Source of the DNA: Euborellia annulipes | Lineage: Eukaryota; Arthropoda; Insecta; Dermaptera; Anisolabididae | Reading direction: 5' to 3' | DNA: 64,000 bases | NCBI GenBank assembly: GCA_023213315.1 | Contig: JAKCPI010004981.1 | Coordinates: 124,001 to 188,000 of the forward strand | Made by a program: the position numbers and the translations under genes | Shown here: one piece after another, positions 56,885 to 64,000 of the stretch | Position numbering within the stretch: the first letter of the stretch is position 1 | How the letters are laid out: every line of letters begins with the position of its first letter | The notes under the pieces: model-generated | Database searches by the model: none | What the model was told of the DNA's origin: nothing | Seen by the model: the letters and a program-made list of their open reading frames with translations, nothing else

Positions 56885-57144
56885 CAGCGTTTTCCAAATT
56901 GTGAGGCGTGCCTCCCTAGGGAGGCGCGGACTAGTCTAAGGAGACGCGCTAATATTGGCCCCCAGGATCAATTTTCCAAATGATTGCTAGTTTTAATATA
57001 AATAAGAATAAATAAAAAAAATATTTTTTAGCATTAAAAATTTTTGTTTTTGTATTATCTTATAAAATGGGAGGGGGGAGGGAGGCGTCATAAGATTAAT
57101 TATTTTTAAGGGAGGCGTGGTAGCATAAAGTTTGGAAACCACTG
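56885..57144. mobile_element. hAT-like MITE (CAGCGTTTTCC type)
   Basis: CAGCGTTTTCCAAATTGTGA to GTTTGGAAACCACTG. Left flank CCTTATAC, right flank TTCTACAC. Confidence 0.75.
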
Positions 57145-57263
57145 TTCTACACAATCGATAATAACTAGTATAGGTATTATTTCGATTTTTAACCTCTAAT
57201 AAACCGTGTTATGGACCTTTCTAGTAATAAAAAATATTCAATTTTTCTTCAAATTATTTTAAA

Positions 57264-57388
57264 AAAATATGATGTGACAACACACAGCACACAACTTTAT
57301 CTTACGTTCGGTAATCACAAGTTGTGTACTGTGCTGTCCCACCAGATTTTTGTGTGTCGAGATATATTTAGTTGCCCATAGCACCTTC
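57264..57388 (-). repeat. Family A 3' hairpin region
   Basis: ATATGATGTGACAACACACAGC to TCCCACCAGATTTTTGTGTG and TCGAGATATATTTAGTTGCC. Only the last 120 bp of a minus-strand copy. Confidence 0.75.
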
Positions 57389-57832
57389 GTTCCAAAGTTT
57401 CATAGATAGCGCTGAGCTTTTAATGGACTATTTTTAAGTTATTAAAAAAAAAAAAAATTATTTTTATTTTAATAAACATTTTTTAGATAAATTCATAAGA
57501 GATTATTGGGACAGAAAGTTATAATTTTTTTAATGACTTATTAAAAAATTATGGAAATTAATTTTTTGTTATCAAGCAAATACAGAAAACAATCTGTCTC
57601 AATAATTTTAAAATTTTTTTAATTTAAAAATGTTATTATTATTATTATTATTATTAATCACATTAATTGTAATATTAATTAAGAAAAATTTAAAGTAAGC
57701 TTAGATGATTTATTTAAAAATTAACTATCAAATAGTTCAGCACTTGCAAACGATGGGAGGCTAGTTCATAATTTTTTTTTCTGAAAATTTATTCTTTATA
57801 ATTTCATGTCTCTTATTTGGAATTTGGTTCGC
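57389..57832. other. AT-rich stretch with (ATT)n
   Basis: ATT microsatellite at 57632-57655. No gene. Confidence 0.6.
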
Positions 57833-57849
57833 GATAAATCTTTACCGAA

Positions 57850-58073
57850 TGCTCAGGGGCCCACATCCTGTGGGTACGTGGATGGCGACCACGAGCTACC
57901 CGAGCTGGGACTGGCAGCCCTTCTGTTCTTTACATGTCTGTCCCTTCCTTCTATATTTTCAACCGTGCGACGGGCCGGCCTGTTCTATTCCTTCCCGGTC
58001 GCAAAAACTTATGTATGAATGACTAATTCCGCCGACCCCGCACCGCGGGATTAATCAGGCGAAGAAAGATGAA
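57850..58073 (+). mobile_element. SINE-like retroposon, copy 4
   Basis: Flanked by GATAAATCTTTACCGAA at 57833-57849 and 58074-58090, an exact 17-bp duplication. 224 bp, TGCTCAGGGGCCCAC to GGCGAAGAAAGATGAA. It contains GTACGTGGATGGCGACCACG, which partly resembles the 5S rRNA box C (TACTTGGATGGGTGACC); a 5S-type origin is only a guess. The 70-residue plus frame is by-product. Confidence 0.9.
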
Positions 58074-58090
58074 GATAAATCTTTACCGAA

Positions 58091-59107
58091 ATTAATTCCC
58101 TTAAGTATCCCCATTTTTTTTTTTTGAAAATATTTTTTTCATTCACAAAAATAGTTTTGTTTTTTAAGAATTTTTAAAGGAATAGGCCAAGAATAAATTA
58201 AAAAAAAATTTATTTTCTTGTCATGATCTCTAATCTTTCTCTTCTTCAGTACACTTAAATGTCTTTTTTTTTAATCGAAGTTTTTCTAATAAAAATTGTT
58301 TTTGTTATCTTCTTCCTTATTGATGAAGAATTGTTTTTATATATATTTCAAATGATGTTAAATGGTCTAAAAAAAAAAGCAAAACAAACTTTTTACCCCC
58401 CAAGATAATTGATTTATGGCTTCCGAAGGGTCTTTGGGGTTCCTTAACTAATAAATTTCTAAAAAACAACCTCCGGTAGTTAGTCAGCCAAGTGACTTTC
58501 GTTTTAATAAATTTAATAATTAATTCTATATTTAAACGTTTTCCTCCAAAATCTGGCCTACCATCTTTCTTTATTCAGTAAAAAAATTAAATTTTTAATT
58601 TTCCTATATTAATTACAATGAATATGAATTTTTTTTTATATTCTCTCTTAATTTTTTTAGTCAATAGACCTTTTATAAAAGCATTCCATAAAGGCTGGAG
58701 AAGGGGGCGCCATTAATATCATCTGCCTCGGGCGCCAAAATTGTTTTGCGCGGCTCTGAAAACAAAGACCATTCATTCTCTAAATTCTTATTTGTTTTAT
58801 CCCAAGAATCCTTACTCTAAGCCAGGATCGGCTTTAGGTGCTGCGAGGTACAATTAACATTTTTCGGGAGAGAAATTTAAAGGCAGGCAGTGTGGCTTGT
58901 GAATATAAATATAATATAAAAATTATGGCACTATTTTTTTGTCATTCTTAATTTAAAAAAAATAAACAGTAGGAAAATTAGTTTTTTTTTTGTCTTTTTC
59001 GGCATCTAGACATCTAGACCACATTCCTATTTATTTATTGGGAGCCAATACAATTAAAATAAATTTTTCTCTTTTGAGACCCCAGGTTTCGAGAAGCTAA
59101 TGTGCTC
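58091..59107. other. AT-rich stretch, traces of hAT-like ends
   Basis: GGGGGCGCCATTAATATC and TCGGGCGCCAAAATTG at 58703-58742 recall the MITE at 60-261. No gene. Confidence 0.4.
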
Positions 59108-59115
59108 TCTCGGAG

Positions 59116-59705
59116 TAGGGCTGGACGGTAATGGATTTTCATTACCGACCTCGATAATGAAAAAAACCGGTTTTTCTCGAAAGTCGGTAAAAATTTTTAC
59201 CGCCCGCGGAACCAAAGTATGCCGCCGCGGAACATTTTTTTTTCGCGGAACCAAAATTTTTTCCCGTCCGAAAAAATATTTTACCTTTTTTTAGAGACGC
59301 CAATTTTTCAATTTTTTTGCCGCCCGCGGAACAGAAATTTGCCGCCGCGCACATTTTTTCCGCGGAACCAAAATTTTTCCCCGTCCGAAAAAATATTTTA
59401 CCTTTTTTTTAGAGACGCCAATTTTTTTGCCGCCCGCGGAACAGAAATTTGCCGCCGCGGCAATTTTTTTGCGGAACCAAAATTTTCCCCGCGGCACATT
59501 TTTTTCGCGGAACCAAAATTTTGGAACCAAAATTTTTGCCGCCGCGGAACATTTTTTCGCGGGACAAAATTTTTTACCGTCCGAAAAAATAAGTTTTTAC
59601 CGACTTGCGAAAAAAAACCGGTTTTTACCGAATTAGAGGTTCGTTACCGCGTTTTCGGTAAAAAATTTTTACCGGTTTTTACCGGTAAACCGTAGTCCAG
59701 CCCTA
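59116..59705. mobile_element. hAT-like element with CpG-rich tandem units
   Basis: Ends TAGGGCTGGAC and GTCCAGCCCTA are exact inverted repeats; the 8-bp duplication TCTCGGAG is exact at 59108-59115 and 59706-59713. The inside consists of imperfect tandem units of about 110-120 bp (AGAGACGCCAATTTTT, GCCGCCCGCGGAACAGAAAT, TTGCCGCCGCGG, CGCGGAACCAAAATTTT, CCGTCCGAAAAAATATTTTA), bounded by TTACCGG-rich arms. Long overlapping frames up to 158 codons follow from the tandem units and are not genes. Confidence 0.85.
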
Positions 59706-59865
59706 TCTCGGAGCCAGGGGTCACGGATGAAACGTAAAATTTTTATTTGAAAAAGTATAGTTGATGAAAAATAATTAAAATTTTACAGTAACGGTCATAG
59801 AGGCCACAATACTATAATTTTAATAAAGATATTTTGAACGGCATCACGCGTGGTGATTTTTAGTA

Positions 59866-60065
59866 CAGTGAACGCCACTATTAAGTCCCCACCTGGTATC
59901 TAGAGTCTTAAGTATATGGTATATAGTTAAATAATTTTAATGACCGAAAAGGTAAAATAAAATCTGGTACATATGATTTTATTTTATCTTTTCAAATTTA
60001 AAATTATTTCACTATATATAATATACTTAAGGCTCTAGATACCAGGTGGGGACTTAATTGGACTG
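59866..60065. mobile_element. Mariner-type MITE, CTCCACAATTAAGTCCCC family
   Basis: CAGTGAACGCCACTATTAAG to GGGGACTTAATTGGACTG, flanked by TA. The right end has lost a few bases compared with 9526 and 49714. Confidence 0.85.
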
Positions 60066-60067
60066 TA

Positions 60068-60662
60068 CAAAAATATGGTTTGGAAGAAGGCCCGTTTCAA
60101 AAATGTAAAAAATATTCTATTCCATTTTTAGAAAAGTGGTATCGAAACATATGAGGAAACGTATAAAATAAATTTTTTTTACACATTTTTGACACAACCC
60201 CTCATCAATAAATCTAATCATATTTTTGTACTGAAGACTGTCGAAATATCGGTAAAATAAAATGATTTGAAAGTGGCCCATCAAGGTTGCTGTTTCAATC
60301 TCCGGGTATTTTTAATATAAATTGATTAAATTACACCATCAACAAAATTAATTAGTTTTTTTTTTCTGTAGCGCAAAAGTTGTGCTATGAGTCAAAGTGG
60401 TGAAAATTTTTCTAAATTATTTTGGATACCAATTAATTTAGAAAAATCGGAACGGACTCTAAATAACACATTTGTCATTAAGTTTCGGGAGATGGCGCCC
60501 TGCCGCTTTTGTTTTTCGGTAACACAGTACCAACCTTCAAAAGATAGGTATACAAATTTCATGACATTCGGTTCAGTCGTTGTCCATATAAGTGACGCTA
60601 TATTTGTTTCACCAAGGCAATGCACTGATCCACAAGTCGAAAACGATTCGCCATAGAACGAT
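60068..60662. other. Possible transposon remnant region
   Basis: ACTGAAGACTGTCGAAATAT near 60230 resembles a foldback end. 60387-60656 has open frames on both strands (89 and 112 codons) with moderate GC, adjoining the mariner relic; I recognise neither. It could be 5' sequence of the same or another transposon. Confidence 0.35.
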
Positions 60663-60881
60663 TTACTTCCACACCCCCCATATTCACCAGATCTGGCCCC
60701 ATCTGACTTCTCCCTGTTCGCGGATTTCAAAAAGTGACTTCAGGGATAGAGATTTGACTCCGATGATGAGGTTATAGTCTTTTTTGAGGCCAAAGAAAAA
60801 TCGTTCCAAATTTATGAGAAAAAGATCGAAAAACGTTGGAATGATTTTAACTTAATGGAATATAACAATGTTGATGAATAA
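60663..60881 (+). pseudogene. Mariner transposase C-terminus, dead
   Basis: The frame reads LLPHPPYSPDLAPSDF, SLFADFKK, stop, LQG, stop, RFDSDDEVIVFFEAKEKSF, then KIEKRWNDFNLM and a final TAA at 60879. HPPYSPDLAPSD holds the third catalytic Asp of the DD34D mariner transposase, and EKRWxxC/N...GDYVE is the usual C-terminus. Two in-frame stops prove inactivity. The GGTTTGTCTCGGGACTTAAT tail near 60914 continues the typical 3' end. The N-terminal domains are missing. Confidence 0.8.
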
Positions 60882-60954
60882 GTTCCAATTTTGCAAAAAA
60901 TGTCTTTTTACTGGTTTGTCTCGGGACTTAATGATCTATGTGGTAGCCTTAGAT

Positions 60955-62255
60955 GCCGAAAAATATTTTAAATAAAAAAATTTAATACACCATTGGCATA
61001 TAATTGAACATAGAGTATTTATTATTTTAGAATATATAACAACTTCCCGCTTAATGTATTGAGCTTGTTTACACTGTATTATCAATTTATATTAATTTAT
61101 AAGCTTTTATCATTTCCAACTCGAGTGGTATTATCTAATTATATCCAAAATGTTTCACGTATTGGAAATTTTATTTAGCTGACTAACTTTCGCACATTTC
61201 TGATCTGCAGACAGCTATCTATCTCATCGTGAATATGAATATATAATAGTCGTTGAAACATGGAATTTTTTATTTTGAGAATGAAACAGACTTGTTATAT
61301 GGATTTCACCATTTCAAGTTTCTACATTTCGGCAACAAATTAGGCCTCACATACTTTAAAAATTATTTAGTCTATGCACAAATGACTGTTTTAAATAATT
61401 TTGAAACCTTATATCAACCAAAAGGCAAATTTTATATTTTTTCGTTTTTTTTTTTAGATTATTATTTTAGAAACTTTCTTTTATTTCATTAGACAAACCT
61501 AACAACCGGAATTTTTATTTAGTATTATACTTTCAAATTATTTTAGAATTAAATTACATTATTTATTTGGTCACAACATCATTGGTTATATTTTACTAGG
61601 CTTATCAGAGTTTTTTAAATAGCTCTACGTTTTTTTTCCATTATATATTTAAAAAATATTGTATCGTGTCAGTAGTATTTATTCTATAACTCTAATGTGA
61701 AAATTATACATGAATTGGCATTTAGGGAATTTTTTTTTATCTCCCTATCCTATTAAACCGCACCAAAACAAAGGAACAAAAAAGTATAGATTAGAAATTT
61801 ACATTCAGTTCAGCTAGCTTTAGGGGCGATGAGGTTGGGCAACCTCCCAGGGCGCTAGATAAAGTAAGGGCGCCAGACTTCTAAATGAGAGACTTAGCTT
61901 ATGAAAATTTTAAATTGAATTAGAGGTCGGGAAAAAAATTTTTTGTGTTTTATTTTGCTTAAATAAATTTTCAAATCCCAGCTCATCACTAACAAACCAT
62001 CAGTATATGAGTCGTCTAGTTTCAAAACCTCTTAAATCCAATTTTTTTTAAAACTTTTTTAACGTTATCTTACAGTATTTTTTAGTAAGGAATCGACTGG
62101 TATAAATAATTTATTTAAAAAACGCCTACATGACCGTCAAATATGAACTTAAAAGTAACATATATGCATATATTTCAATGGAAATGAAAAACAATTTTTG
62201 CTGTTTACTGAAAAAAAAAAAAAAAAAACAGTTTGACGGTTTTGGAACTAGATGA
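60955..62255. other. AT-rich stretch, no gene seen
   Basis: 61820-61880 (AGGGGCGATGAGG, CCAGGGCGCTAG) recalls decayed hAT MITEs. A 79-codon plus frame at 61253 is Phe/Leu/Tyr-rich and not convincing. A inverted pair TTTGACGGTTTTGGAACTAG at 62222 matches inverted ACTAGTTTCAAAACC-like sequence at about 62015 (small foldback). Confidence 0.4.
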
Positions 62256-62257
62256 CT

Positions 62258-62815
62258 CATATGTAATATATAAAGAGAAAGTATTGAGATCATTTCAAAA
62301 ATTCAATGCCGAGATTTTGTTGGATATACATGTTTTGAGGTCCCCTGACTCCTTTCGCAAATTTGTCTGTGTGTGTGCGTGTGTGTGTGTGTAGATAACG
62401 ATTTTAAGCATGAAGGAATTGAGCCACACGGTTGAAATTTTATATTTAAGTTAGGTACCCTCACGGTCAGTTAAAATAAACTTTTGAACAAAATCGGCCA
62501 AAAATTACTAGTACCTTACTGAAGGACTTTTTCAACACTTTCCGATTTTCTCAAAATTGGCTCTAACGATTTTGATTGAATTTCTAAATCAAGTATTTTT
62601 TAGATTCTGTTTAAAAAATATATCAGTAAAATCTTTAGTAAAAATTGTTTGAAATACACTTCACTGGTGTACTTTATCAGTATTTTCGATTTTCTTATAA
62701 TTTGCTCTAACGATTTTGATTAAAAACCATAAATCAACTATTTGTATATCTGTAAAATTTTTGGTGAAAATTGTATGAAGTACACTTTACTTAGTATTTC
62801 AGATTTTTTTAAAAT
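62258..62815 (+). repeat. Family A repeat, doubled block, no 3' hairpin
   Basis: From TAATATATAAAGAGAAAGTATTG, core, GTGTGTGTGCGTGTGTGTGT, then the block twice (62505-62650, 62660-62800) ending ATTTCAGATTTTTTT. The left stem of the 5' hairpin is lost. Confidence 0.85.
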
Positions 62816-63079
62816 TAATATTACTAATGACTCTAAAATAATTTAATATAAAAGGCATTTTTGAAAAATCTCTAAGGCTAAATTCGTGAAATAAAATCCC
62901 ACACTAATTAAGTATTTTAAGAAATATAATTCCGAAAAGGGAAAAGACGAGACAATAAAAAAAAGCCAGAAGAGAGGAAAAAAAGAACAATTTAGGAGGG
63001 AAAAAAAAGGCAAGATAAAATTGAACCCTCCAATGTAAGATTATTTATATTAATTATCAGGCTTGATCAAGTTTGGAAC

Positions 63080-63410
63080 TAACAGACAGACAAATAGGTC
63101 GAAGGGTCGCATGAGTCAGGGTGGCGTTTTGCACGGCAAGCAGCTGAGAAGGGCGCGACTTGGCAACAGAGCCTCTGGCCTCTGCCCTCTGCCCTCTGGT
63201 TCAATGGTTCAAGCAAGAGCCATTTGTACCTCCCACTTCCCCCCTAAGATACCTTAAATACCTCTTAAGGGCTGCAAAGGGAGGCTCAAAGCGCCATATT
63301 AAATGCAAGTCCAATAGAAACTGGCAAAGTCTTCTTGGCGATTCCTCTTTTTCGCCAATTTGCATCCTTCCGCTTCGTTCTTTATTGATTTTGTATAATT
63401 TTCCCATTTC
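63080..63410. other. GC-richer island, unresolved
   Basis: Non-repetitive relative to the window, with GGCCTCTGCCCTCTGCCCTC (short direct repeat) and CCTCCCACTTCCCCCC. Open frames on both strands (64-88 codons), no clear splice borders. It may be an exon, promoter region or a unique transposon part. I cannot decide. Confidence 0.3.
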
Positions 63411-63514
63411 GAAAAAAAAAAAATAATTTTCTAGATAACTATCAATTTAAACTTTCAAGAGAGATATTTATATTAAATTACACTCAATCTTTTTTTTTTT
63501 TTTTAACCACGTTT

Positions 63515-63705
63515 TATTTACACTATTAAACTACAACAACTTTTCTTTAACTTGTCTATAATCTTCTTCTAACAAGGATATTGTTTTCTCAAAGGACAAC
63601 AATCACATTTGCTACCTCTAAAAGTTCAAGAAACAAGATCCTTATTAGAAGGAAGCCAAGGAAACCAAGTAGCCGAAAAGTTGTTGTTTAATGGTTGTAA
63701 ATTTA
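63515..63705. repeat. Foldback, AACAACTTTTC arms
   Basis: ATTAAACTACAACAACTTTT to CTTCTTCTAACAAGGAT on the left answers ATCCTTATTAGAAGGAAG and AAAAGTTGTTGTTTAAT on the right. Arms about 60 bp with mismatches. Confidence 0.7.
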
Positions 63706-63786
63706 ATACAACATTATATTACTTTTATTAACCATCTTAAAAAAAACAACAATGCTTTCTTTTACATATTATATTGAAATATCAAT

Positions 63787-64000
63787 TTTTACTTTCTCTT
63801 ACCCTATATATGAAATATATAGAGAAAGTATTGCGATCATGTCAAAAATTTGATGTCGAGATTTCATGAAGGAATTGAGCTACCGGATTGAAATATTATA
63901 TTTAAGTTAGGTACTCTCCCGGACACTCAAAATAAGCTTTTGAACAAAATCGGCCAAAAAGTACTAGTACTTAACTGATGTACTTTTTTAGGTTTTTTTC
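63787..64000 (+). repeat. Family A repeat, cut by window end
   Basis: 5' hairpin TTTTTACTTTCTCTTACCC, TATATATGAAATATATA, GAGAAAGTATTG; the core is shortened, microsatellite lost; block continues to the window edge. Confidence 0.85.

Larger units (their letters stand above)
55855..57144. repeat. Right copy of duplicated block
   Basis: Matches 1-1417 without the 202-bp hAT-like insert. It contains Family A 5' part (56306-56640), the foldback and a hAT-like MITE. The (AT)n/(AG)n tract at 56335-56422 is hugely expanded relative to the other copy. Confidence 0.85.

Noticed and set aside
59219..59695. 158-codon open frame on + with repeated FFRGTKFF-like peptides
   Set aside because: It tracks the tandem units of the hAT-like element; all three frames and the minus strand are equally open there.
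60392..60730. 112-codon open frame on - overlapping the mariner relic
   Set aside because: Its start lies antisense to the mariner C-terminus. The rest may be transposon sequence, but I cannot match it to a family.
1..64000. Bacterial operon, phage, plasmid or telomere content
   Set aside because: No ribosome-binding-site-led long genes, no bacterial RNA genes, no telomere repeat arrays such as TTAGG; spliced exon borders and eukaryotic transposons instead.

Overview
This is AT-rich nuclear DNA from a eukaryote, most likely an arthropod or another invertebrate. The evidence is very high A+T (roughly three quarters by eye), long mononucleotide and microsatellite runs, spliceosomal-type exon borders, degenerate Copia, LINE and mariner coding relics, and dense MITEs, Helitron ends and SINEs. 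I cannot name the species. There is no bacterial-style gene organisation; nearly every long open frame is a chance frame inside a repeat. I can support only three or four short host-exon candidates: a signal-peptide exon on + at 25895-26115, a terminal coding exon on + at 48939/48979-49186, a short exon on - at 35376-35468, and a coding-like fragment on - at 10838-11034. The rest reads as intronic or intergenic DNA packed with repeats.

One repeat, here called Family A, dominates: about 30 copies or pieces on both strands, filling roughly a quarter of the window. A full copy (about 0.6-1.0 kb) runs: (1) a 5' hairpin, CTTTCTCTTACC-(TA)n-GAGAGAAAG; (2) a conserved core with ATTCGATGTCGAGATTTTG; (3) a (GTCT)n/(GT)n microsatellite; (4) GAGCTANNNGGTTGAAATTTT; (5) one or more blocks built on GTACTAGTACTTTACTGATG; (6) a 3' hairpin between AATCTGGTGTGA and TCACACCAGATT whose stem is again CTTTCTCTTACC/GGTAAGAGAAAG. 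Subterminal inverted repeats, a TA/GTCY microsatellite core and a 3' stem-loop match the architecture known for Helentron-associated elements (HINE, DINE-1, mini-me) of insects. No autonomous partner lies in the window.

Family A copies act as landing sites, and several insertions can be read precisely because the interrupted sequence is known: TA-flanked MITEs (9526, 49714, 52665), hAT-like elements with 8-bp duplications (17433, 46226), a SINE with 11-17-bp duplications (20933, 44724), and an 85-bp hairpin with a 12-bp duplication (6565). Other hAT-like insertions with readable duplications lie at 60-261 and 59116-59705.

Layout: 1-1417 is the left copy of a block duplicated at 55855-57144. 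2.4-8 kb has Helitron 3' ends, a TA MITE, palindromes and a local duplication ending at a Helitron terminus. 9-18.5 kb is mostly Family A with a nested palindrome at 14-15 kb. 20-21.5 kb holds an LTR-like sequence and a Copia C-terminal relic. 24-27.6 kb holds a long Family A copy, the signal-peptide exon and three foldbacks. 28-33 kb is AT-rich with Family A. 33.2-38 kb has nested foldbacks, the minus-strand exon, a Family A copy with internal tandem repeats and a LINE relic. 40.5 kb is a Helitron-like element. 42-46.8 kb is layered Family A. 48.9-49.2 kb is the terminal exon. 51-60 kb has a pogo-like MITE, hAT MITEs, SINEs, the second duplicated block and a CpG-rich tandem hAT element. 60.7-61 kb is a dead mariner transposase. 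62-64 kb is Family A plus a GC-richer island.
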